Shown: positions 11,137 to 17,937 of the stretch, one piece after another
Numbering within the stretch: the first letter of the stretch is position 1
Layout of the letters: every line of letters starts with the position of its first letter
Assembly (NCBI GenBank): GCA_017306155.1
Contig: JAFKJB010000004.1
Span: forward strand, 144,083 to 208,082
Source: Nitrosospira multiformis
GTDB taxonomy: Bacteria > Pseudomonadota > Gammaproteobacteria > Burkholderiales > Nitrosomonadaceae
DNA: 64,000 bases
Reading direction: 5' to 3'
Made by a program: the position numbers and the translations under genes
Notes under the pieces: generated by a model
Told to the model about the DNA's origin: nothing
Database searches by the model: none
Seen by the model: only the letters and a program-made list of their open reading frames with translations

Positions 11137-11433
11137 ATGACTGGACTGGACGAACCGGGAAACGAGCAGGAATGTTTTATCTTCGCCCTGATAGAAGCAG
11201 AAGTGCTTGCCAGTTCCATAGTCCTGTGGAAAGAGGATATACAACGTGACCGCTTGTCCCGCCTTCTACGAATGTCACAAGAGGAAGGCGAAGTCCGTGC
11301 ATTATTGAGTCAGCACAGCGGGCAAACAGTACGAACGTCATATTGGCTGAAGCCGGTGTCAAGTGACGTTCAAAGCGCGCCATTGCTGGATGTGGGTCGG
11401 ATCCAGCTGGATTCAGCGTCAAGCTCGGAATGA
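11137..11433 (+). CDS. Possible small hypothetical protein downstream of gatB
   Basis: A 98-codon frame begins 5 bases after the gatB stop (MTGLDEPGNEQECF). The first 65 residues look helical, acidic and protein-like. The last part runs into a repeat-like inverted sequence (see 11363-11440), so the C-terminus may be an accident. No good ribosome binding site is visible and no family is recognised. It could be a real short cistron coupled to gatB or chance open frame. Confidence 0.25.
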   Translation: MTGLDEPGNEQECFIFALIEAEVLASSIVLWKEDIQRDRLSRLLRMSQEEGEVRALLSQHSGQTVRTSYWLKPVSSDVQSAPLLDVGRIQLDSASSSE

Positions 11434-11440
11434 CAGGATT
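11363..11440. repeat. Degenerate palindromic intergenic repeat (REP-like)
   Basis: This stretch contains GCTGGAT and GGATCCAGCTGGATTC followed by GCGTCAAGCTCGGAATGAC. The last part resembles the widespread intergenic palindrome family whose units read CTGGATTC...GGAATGAC. The arms are imperfect, so this would be a decayed copy. The assignment rests on memory of that motif; a genome-wide search for further copies would decide. Confidence 0.3.
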
Positions 11441-11662
11441 CATAATATTTCTGGCCGGCCAATAACAGTCTTCCCTGTTGCCGGCTATTGCCGTATTAAC
11501 ATTACGCAGCGACTATCGCCCCAGCGAACATCGTTCGCCGCCTCAAGCTTCGTCAGCCATTCTTTCCGAATCTCAGAAGAATTCTTTGAAGGGAACCTAG
11601 CTGATCAATAAGTGTCTACACAGTAACGTAACAAAAAAATAACAATTTCTTAACAATACAGC

Positions 11663-11668
11663 TATGAT
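11663..11668 (+). promoter_or_regulatory. Candidate -10 box for the 25-residue peptide gene
   Basis: TATGAT lies 32 bases before the peptide ATG in an AT-rich stretch with repeated TAAC words (11622-11655). No convincing -35 hexamer sits 17 bases upstream, so the call is tentative. Confidence 0.35.
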
Positions 11669-11700
11669 AAACGTGTCTTTCACCACAAGGAGAAAGGGCG

Positions 11701-11778
11701 ATGAAAATAGGAAAACTTCTTACTGTTTCGTATTTGATGGGCATGACGGTAGCACTGGTGGCGGCAGCGTTCCTCTGA
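11701..11778 (+). CDS. 25-residue hydrophobic small protein
   Basis: ATG at 11701 opens a 25-codon frame reading MKIGKLLTVSYLMG then a run of Met/Val/Ala/Leu to the end. Two lysines followed by about 19 hydrophobic residues give a single membrane helix or a bare signal-peptide-like segment. A clear AAGGAGA site lies 8-9 bases upstream, a plausible -10 box lies further up, and a strong intrinsic terminator follows at 11854-11885, so the whole is a compact transcript of about 210 bases. No family is recognised. It may be a membrane small protein, a leader peptide, or a fortuitous frame inside a small RNA. Confidence 0.5.
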   Translation: MKIGKLLTVSYLMGMTVALVAAAFL

Positions 11779-11853
11779 TCCTGAGACCGCGACGGGGAAT
11801 GACCCCTCCTCCTGTAACCCCTGAATGGTCCGGATTGTAACTGCTGACGGTAC

Positions 11854-11885
11854 ACCCCATCCGCTTTCATAAGGATGGGGTTTTT
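11854..11885 (+). terminator. Rho-independent terminator after the small-peptide gene
   Basis: A perfect 9-bp stem (ACCCCATCC / GGATGGGGT) with a 10-base loop is followed directly by a run of T. It lies 75 bases after the 25-codon gene and 96 bases before the next gene, so it ends the small transcript. Confidence 0.85.
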
Positions 11886-11981
11886 GCTGTAAAGCCGGCA
11901 GCCCAATGAGTAGCCGGATGACTCCCTGTTTGAAGGTTGACCGGCCCATCACTCTACTTTGCCCGGAAGAAAGTTTATTTA

Positions 11982-12302
11982 ATGAAACTAGCCATTATCA
12001 CTACTGCTGTTGCGATATCGAGTACGGTGATTGCCGCATGGGTACTGGCCGCAGCCATGCGGCACAGTGTCTTTTTCTACACAGCGGATGGCTATATGTC
12101 ACCCAGAACCGCAGTACGCGTGGGCCTCATGAAAGATGAAGAAGCTTCATTCTCCGGCGGACTGGCGTTCAGAAAGACCGGCAGCGGTGGTTATGACTAC
12201 CGGGAAGAAATGGCAATTGCCTTCATCAATAGGACGGGCCACACTGATATTGATCTGTTCGCTGAATGCGAACGTCTGGGGGATTGCGAATTACGAAAGT
12301 GA
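11982..12302 (+). CDS. Hypothetical small membrane-anchored/exported protein
   Basis: This encodes 106 residues beginning MKLAIITTAVAISS, with a hydrophobic N-terminal helix (about 4-25) that is either an uncleaved anchor or a signal peptide with AAA near residue 24. The rest is polar, with two cysteines four residues apart near the end (ECERLGDCELRK) that could form a disulfide in the periplasm. A GGAAGAAAG stretch precedes the ATG. No family is recognised. It follows the terminator of the 25-residue peptide gene and is probably transcribed separately. Confidence 0.6.
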   Translation: MKLAIITTAVAISSTVIAAWVLAAAMRHSVFFYTADGYMSPRTAVRVGLMKDEEASFSGGLAFRKTGSGGYDYREEMAIAFINRTGHTDIDLFAECERLGDCELRK

Positions 12303-13131
12303 ATGCGTCTTCTATCTCCCATCTTCCGAGAGACGACAGGCACGCTGCCGCAAATCCTGATGGAGGACCGATGAATGGATAAGGCGCCTTCCAGGGAACT
12401 TCCTGTTTCACCAGCGCAAGCATAAATCTTCCTGACTTCCATTCAGCCTTCACCTGATTATTCAGGGAATCTTCTTTCAAAACTCTTTTCTTTACTGGCA
12501 CTGGCCTTGTAACCAGCGACGCCCCACTTTTTCTGTTTACAGAAAAACAGTTCCAATATTGCCTACAACACAGTAATGCCTGAGCTTGACTTGCCGAACA
12601 GGCGAAGTGAGTCGAGCCAGAGCAGGAGTAGAGGAGTGGGTAAAGAACCGGGAAGAGGCCTGGGGCAGAAATCAAATCAAAGAGAAGCCGGGGCAGGGGG
12701 AGCAGGGACCAGGAGCGAGAGGCCTTGAGCCGGGCAGAGCATCGAGTACGTTTCCGCTTGCGCTCTGATCTCCTGAACTTGTCTGCTCCGGGCTTTCCAG
12801 TGATGTACTACACTATCATCCGAGGTATCAAACGCATCATCCGGGAATATGCGCTGCGTTTTTTCATAAGTAAAAATATCAGTCAATTTATAAGCTATCC
12901 ACGGCGCGAACATTCTTTAATTTTTTTAATATATATAGCCCCTGAAATTCTTGACATGGGCCAGGGGATAAGCGCAATTGCCGGACAGGGAAAGGACAGA
13001 TGACAGCTCAATATAAAAGGGTGGATAAAATGAAAGAGGAACTCGACGCGTTGCGCAAATATCGGGACACGCTCCCGGCAGTTTTCAAATTCAACCGCCA
13101 GGAGGCGGCGGCACGAAATCAGGAAGACCGC
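12303..13131. other. Intergenic stretch without a recognisable gene
   Basis: About 830 bases. Open frames here are short, overlap each other on both strands and show no motif. The right part (12880-12960) is AT-rich and promoter-like ahead of the toxin-antitoxin pair. A frame from 13000 runs in phase into the antitoxin and would add 44 residues (MTAQYKRVDK onward), but the better ribosome binding site is just before 13132. Confidence 0.5.
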
Positions 13132-13389
13132 ATGAGCACCCGGCCTGACGCCGAAGCAATCAACGAGATCACCGTCCGTCTCGGTCCGGATATTGACGAG
13201 CGGCTAACGCGGCTCGTGGAGGAATACGGCCATAACAAGCAATACTATCTGATCGAACTCGCGCGAAACGGCATCGAGGCGCTGGAAGATGCGCTTGAAG
13301 CTGACCGGGTAGCCATGCTCTCCCGTCTCAAAAGCGAAAAGATGATTCCACTTGGGGACATCATGAGAAAATATGACATACAGGATTAG
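13132..13389 (+). CDS. RelB/ribbon-helix-helix-type antitoxin
   Basis: This 85-residue protein probably neutralises the toxin encoded next to it and represses the pair by binding operator DNA. The N-terminal half (ITVRLGPDIDERLTRLVEE) has the strand-helix-helix pattern of ribbon-helix-helix DNA-binding domains; the acidic C-terminal helix (LEDALEADRVAM) is the likely toxin-binding part. I chose ATG 13132 because AGGAAG lies 5 bases upstream; an in-frame ATG at 13000 would give 129 residues. The 3-prime end overlaps the toxin start by 17 bases, typical of coupled toxin-antitoxin pairs. Confidence 0.75.
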   Translation: MSTRPDAEAINEITVRLGPDIDERLTRLVEEYGHNKQYYLIELARNGIEALEDALEADRVAMLSRLKSEKMIPLGDIMRKYDIQD

Positions 13390-13645
13390 TTTCAATCCGG
13401 CGGCGCAACGGGACCTGGATAAGATGGACTCTCAAGCGCGCCAGCGCCTTCTGGAATACCTGAACGAGCGCATCGTACTCCTGGAAGATGCGCGCTGTCT
13501 CGGCGAGCCCTTGCTTGCTTCTCAATTTTTCGGCTACTGGCGCTACCGTGCTGGAGATTACCGGATCACCTGCGACATCCAGGACGAAGAATTGCACATT
13601 CTCGTCGTGAAAGGAGGCAATCGGCGAGTGGGTGGTGGTGGCTAG
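13373..13645 (+). CDS. RelE/ParE-superfamily toxin
   Basis: RelE-type toxins are small ribosome-dependent mRNA endonucleases. The 90-residue product has the family pattern: MTYRISFNPAAQRDLDKM, then a basic helix, then GYWRYRAGDYRITCDI, then LHILVVKGGNRR. The last residues are unusual: where relatives end in R-E-V-Y-x-R after the HILVV strand, this one reads RRVGGGG and stops, so the C-terminal tip carrying functional residues may be altered or lost. The gene overlaps the antitoxin. It may still be active or be a weakened toxin. Confidence 0.8.
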   Translation: MTYRISFNPAAQRDLDKMDSQARQRLLEYLNERIVLLEDARCLGEPLLASQFFGYWRYRAGDYRITCDIQDEELHILVVKGGNRRVGGGG

Positions 13646-13795
13646 CTTCGGCTATATAAGGAATTTTACTCTTATCAAATCGAAGAGGCGTGAACAAGCT
13701 GTTCCGCTATTGCCCCGGCTGCTGAATGCGAGCGCCGCGGGACGGCCAGTTGCATATATGAAGAATATCCGACATGACTCATGTATAAAGCGGGT

Positions 13796-15133
13796 TTACG
13801 GGTCCGCGACGAATTTCAGGACATTTCCGTTGATGCAATAGCGCTTGTGGCTGGGTGGCGGTCCATCATGAAATAGGTGGCCGAGATGAATGCCGGAGCT
13901 CGCGCTCCGTACTTCAACCCGTTTCATGCCGTGAGAGTTGTCTTCGTGCAGGGTAACCGCGCCTTCCACGGGTTCAAAGAAACTGGGCCACCCCGTTCCG
14001 CTTTCAAATTTGCTCTTGCTGTAAAAGAGGATTGCGCCTGTGACAGGGTCGACAAATTTTCCAGGACGCTTTTCATCCAGATTGGAGGCGGTAAAAGGAA
14101 GCTCGGTACCTCGCTTGAAGGCGATTTTCTGCTGCTCGGGCGACAACAGTTGAAAGCCCAGCCATTTCCAGAAATTGGATTTTTCGCCATTGTATCCCGT
14201 ATAGCGGGCAACCTCCTTGCCGTTCTTGAACAGCACGATAGTGGGGGCGGCGAACAAGGGTTTTTCCAGATTCCAGTCGCTGGGTGGATTCGAGTTCAAC
14301 GTCCTGGCAATCGGCACTTCCGCTTGCCAGTGACTCACTATGTCTTTTTCGAAGCGCTCGCAAAATTCGCAATGCTCGGCCTCGAACGCCACCAGTTGCC
14401 GGGCAGGATTCAGATCGCCGCCCTTCAGGGGCTCCGCGCCCGGTTTGGACGCCAGGGCTGAAGAAGTCCCGGAGGAGGTCGGGGATGCAGGCGTCTGTGC
14501 AACTTTCCTGGCCGAATCGGGATATTTCACCCCGGTGCCGCCCAGGCCGCAATAGCCGTCAGGATTCTTTTTGAGATAGTTCTGGTGATATTCCTCAGCG
14601 GTAATGTAATTCCTGAGCGGCTGGATCTCAGTGGTGATTCTGCCGTAACCCGCAGCATCGAGTGCTTTTTGATAAGTAGTCCGGGTTGCCAGTCCCACAG
14701 CCTTCTGGCTCTCATCATGATAGTAGATGGCGCTGCGATAATTACTGCCGATATCGTTTCCCTGGCGGTTGCCCTGGGTGGGATCATGGCTCTCCCAGAA
14801 TTTGGCCAGTACTGTTTCCAGCGTTACCCTGGCTGGATCAAAAATCACCTTGACCACTTCCGCATGATTGCGCACTGTGGTTTTACCGGTACGAAGCGCT
14901 CTTTCATGATTCAGGATGTCCTGGTAGCCAGCACCGGGAAGGTCGCCGCCCGCATAACCGCTTTCCACATCGATGACTCCGGGAACTTCTCCCATGCGCT
15001 TCTCCGCGCCCCAGAAGCACCCCATCCCTAGAACGACGTAATCCGTTGCCTGCCCCGATGTCGCGGTTTTTTCCATTGCATATGCACCTATAATAATGCC
15101 CAAGGCCGCTGCCATAGCTACAACCCTTTTCAT
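13796..15133 (-). CDS. msrAB: Secreted MsrA / thioredoxin-like / MsrB fusion, methionine sulfoxide reductase
   Basis: This repairs oxidised methionine: MsrA acts on the S and MsrB on the R sulfoxide. The 445-residue product has a signal peptide or anchor (1-20), an MsrA domain (about 32-200; GCFWG with active Cys near 39, possible resolving Cys near 195 in YCGLGG), a thioredoxin-like segment (about 240-325; CEFC near 255-258, cis-Pro in AAPTIVLF) and an MsrB domain (about 335-445; GWPSF, HLGHLF, active Cys near 433 in RYCING). The MsrB part lacks the usual zinc-binding CxxC pairs, and its conserved SGCGWPSF reads SGTGWPSF. The order differs from Neisseria PilB, where the redox domain is N-terminal. 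A GGAGA site precedes the ATG. Confidence 0.93.
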   Translation of the reverse strand: MKRVVAMAAALGIIIGAYAMEKTATSGQATDYVVLGMGCFWGAEKRMGEVPGVIDVESGYAGGDLPGAGYQDILNHERALRTGKTTVRNHAEVVKVIFDPARVTLETVLAKFWESHDPTQGNRQGNDIGSNYRSAIYYHDESQKAVGLATRTTYQKALDAAGYGRITTEIQPLRNYITAEEYHQNYLKKNPDGYCGLGGTGVKYPDSARKVAQTPASPTSSGTSSALASKPGAEPLKGGDLNPARQLVAFEAEHCEFCERFEKDIVSHWQAEVPIARTLNSNPPSDWNLEKPLFAAPTIVLFKNGKEVARYTGYNGEKSNFWKWLGFQLLSPEQQKIAFKRGTELPFTASNLDEKRPGKFVDPVTGAILFYSKSKFESGTGWPSFFEPVEGAVTLHEDNSHGMKRVEVRSASSGIHLGHLFHDGPPPSHKRYCINGNVLKFVADP

Positions 15134-15763
15134 TTCAAGGCGTCTCCATAAATCTCGATCTTAAGGTCTCGATCTGGTTTTCTACTCCCAAATACTTCCA
15201 ACTGTTCCCTTCAATCGTTGTTTACCGTTTAAACAGGGAATACCGAGGCTTGGTCCATCCAGCATATCCACCGATCTCATGAAACGTCTGCATGTCACGC
15301 AGGGAAGTAAGCAGCAGTCTGTCCATGAATTTGAAACCCGAAATGAAAATAAATTCCCCTGAGAATATAAAGGTCGACGGAAAGGCGGCAGCATCCGCGG
15401 TGAAGAGAAGCCAGTTTTTGCATTGCTCAGAAATCGTCTGCTCTCACATACTTTCTTAATGCCGTGATAGGGAGTCGATCCCCCTGCAATCCATATAAGT
15501 CCAATTAAATAAAATACGCTCAGCTACATCAAGGTCGATGTGCCTGCATGGGAAGAAGAACAAGTTTTTGTGTGTCATCGAACGGATGTGAATACGCCAT
15601 GGCGCTATAAATGATGTTGGTTCTTGCTCTCAAGCACCCATCGTTCTAAGGCACACGTTTCAGGCGTTTGCCGCTTTCCCGGTGAATGATTTTCAGGAGC
15701 ACAAAAAGATGTCCGAGCTTGTTGTAGGAGGATTTTGATCCATGATGCACACAGGAGGTATTC
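15134..15763. other. Intergenic region upstream of msrAB and the DUF1269 gene
   Basis: About 630 bases between divergent genes, without a convincing reading frame. An inverted repeat ACATC-N6-GATGT sits at 15526-15541 and could be an operator for the rightward gene, but nothing else supports it. Promoters for both neighbours should lie here. Confidence 0.5.
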
Positions 15764-16531
15764 ATGAGTAATTTTATTGTTGTTGTCTTCCCGACGGAAA
15801 AACAGGCAGGCGAGGGCAGGAAAGCGCTCAGCGAACTTCAGGATGAAGGCCAGCTTACGATTCATGGGATGGCCATCATCATCAAGCAAACAGATGGCAA
15901 AGTTTCAATGAAGGACCAAGCTGACGGAGCGTCTCTTGGAACGGCGGTAGGGGCAGTGGTGGGTAGCCTGATTGGTTTGTTGGGAGGACCAGTAGGGCTT
16001 GCCGCGGGCGCGGCTGCGGGTGCTTTTTTAGGATACTCGGTCGATGCCTCCAATTACGGGGTGGGCATGGAGTTTGTTGATGAGGTATCACGGAATTTAA
16101 CGCCCGGAAAGAGTGCTCTGGTTGCCGAGGTTGACGAGTATTGGACCGTATCGATTGACCTGAGGATGGAAGCGCTAGGCGGAATCGTAGTTCGTCAGTG
16201 GCGCCTGGATGTGGAACAAGACCTGATCCGGAATGATATCCGGGCTCGCAATACCGAGCTTTCCCAGCTCAAGACGGAGTATGCGCAAGCCGGGGGTGAG
16301 CATAAGGCCCGGCTGGAAGTCAGGATCAAGATTGCCGAGGCCAAATTGAAAGCCGCCCTGGAACGTGAAAAGGCTAAAGTGGAAGCGTTAAAGCAGCAAG
16401 CAGACGCGAAGATCAAGGCCCTCCAGAAGCAGGCTGCGACAGCAAGTCAGGAAACCAAAACCATAATCGAGCGACGGCTTGCGGAAATTCAAGCTGAATC
16501 CGAAAAGCTCGCAAAACAGCAGGCGACCTAA
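15764..16531 (+). CDS. DUF1269 membrane protein with C-terminal coiled coil
   Basis: This 255-residue protein begins MSNFIVVVFPTEKQA, the usual opening of DUF1269 proteins. A Gly/Ala-rich glycine-zipper membrane hairpin lies at about 65-103 (GTAVGAVVGSLIGLLGG). The domain ends near residue 150 and is followed by a long Ala/Lys/Glu/Gln coiled coil (about 165-255). A strong AGGAGGT site precedes the ATG. The function of DUF1269 proteins is not established; they often lie near stress and ion-transport genes, as here. A second, damaged DUF1269 fragment lies at 20995-21275. Confidence 0.8.
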   Translation: MSNFIVVVFPTEKQAGEGRKALSELQDEGQLTIHGMAIIIKQTDGKVSMKDQADGASLGTAVGAVVGSLIGLLGGPVGLAAGAAAGAFLGYSVDASNYGVGMEFVDEVSRNLTPGKSALVAEVDEYWTVSIDLRMEALGGIVVRQWRLDVEQDLIRNDIRARNTELSQLKTEYAQAGGEHKARLEVRIKIAEAKLKAALEREKAKVEALKQQADAKIKALQKQAATASQETKTIIERRLAEIQAESEKLAKQQAT

Positions 16532-16729
16532 AGCACAGGTTCAGAATAGATTCATCCTGGGGGATTGAAACAATTGTACGCTTAGCGTCAATCAATTTCG
16601 ATAAAACAGAATGTCAATCAACGAGCAGGTGTTATGACAGACGAAAATAAAGCGATCGAAAAATCTAAATATCCTACAAGTTTCGGCCTGTTTTGTCTCG
16701 AGCACGGATCGGGCAAGTTCCTGGATGAA

Positions 16730-17685
16730 TCATAACATCCACTCGATGGGCAACACTGACAGGATCCAGACACCGAGACGTTGCCAAAAGCTCGTCCCAG
16801 GCTCAGTGTCAGGGCGTACCTGTTTCTCCCCGTGCTGTTCGATCCAATACAGCTTGCCATTCTCCGATAGCCGAACCTCGTAAGCATTAACTGGAACAAT
16901 GTGATGGAATGTCGTCGCGATTTGCTTTGCAAGTTTCGGGCTTTCAATGACAAAACCCATTTCAGTATTCAGCTTTGCCGAGCGCGGATCGAAATTGAAT
17001 GAACCAACGAAAATACGCGAACGATCCACCGAGAAGGTTTTGGCATGCAGGCTCGCATCGAAGCTGCCTGCCAAGCCGCCCCTTTCCGGTTGTCGGGGAC
17101 TGCGCCATAAGCGTTTTGTTTCATAAAGTGCAACGCCCGCAGCCAGGAGGGGCTCGCGCCACTTTGCATAGCCCGCATGCACGGCCGCCACATCCGTCGC
17201 TTCCAGGGAATTGGTCAGCACGTTGATTTTCACTCCTTCACGAGCCAAAGCGGTGAACGAAGCGACGCCGGCCGCAGTAGGTACGAAATAGGGCGAGACA
17301 AGATCGACTTCGATTGCCGGATCGCCAATAATTTCCTTGAGGGTATAGGTGAGCAGCGCATCAGGCGATGCCAACCCAAGCCCTTTATATCCTGCTTCCA
17401 GATATAGTACTGGACATCCAGGGAACGCTCCGCAGCCTGTGCCAGCAACATGCGAGCAGCGAATGCAGCATGGCCACCTGCCAGCAGGTGAATGCCGGAA
17501 TGCCCGGGATTTGCAACCACCCGGGGGGAAATTGCCTTTCCCAGCCGGGTGGTATCTGTATCGGCAAGAGCGGCAGATGTGCTTCTATTTTCTTGAGAGG
17601 GCAAAAGGCTACATCCTCCGGTGAGACTTGCAATCAGGCACAGAAAAAATACAAGAGGACGCGTAGCTGCTCCAGTTGCTCTCAT
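16730..17685 (-). pseudogene. Phospholipase D / ClsC-like cardiolipin synthase, internally deleted
   Basis: The 5-prime part (17685 down to about 17378) encodes a lipoprotein-type signal (LTGGCSLLP) and the opening of a PLD-like protein up to DVQYYIWKQDIKG. The next recognisable protein sequence is in another frame (17374-16730), starts at SPDALLTYTL and contains the second HKD-type motif (HAKTFSVDRSRIFVGSFNFD) and the family C-terminus. Roughly 200 residues including the first catalytic motif are missing and the join is out of frame. An intact relative would be about 500 residues. The gene is therefore dead as a cardiolipin synthase; a short product from either piece cannot be excluded. Confidence 0.85.
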
Positions 17686-17937
17686 TATTCCTAAATCGAA
17701 TTCCTACGCCCATTTAAGGGCAGGCACTCGATCTGGACGGGCACTTGTACCGAAATGCTTCGGATATCGGCATTACTCCTTCTTTTCTCCGGTCAGCAGC
17801 AGGTCCTATTATCATTCTCAATGACTAATTCCCTGTAAAACAGGCCGCTGCCCAGTTGTATATGCCCGCAATCTCCCGCCAATGAAGGCAATTTCTTTTC
17901 TCATGATAGTCCCTGAAGAATCCTGTTGGTTTTCAGC

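Noticed and set aside
12226-12675. 149-codon minus-strand open frame
   Set aside because: Overlaps the small exported protein gene, has no motif and low protein-like character.
13000-13131. Possible Fic-protein N-terminal remnant fused to the antitoxin
   Set aside because: The stretch KMKEELDALRKYRDTLP loosely recalls Fic N-termini, but the match is too short and composition-driven to claim.
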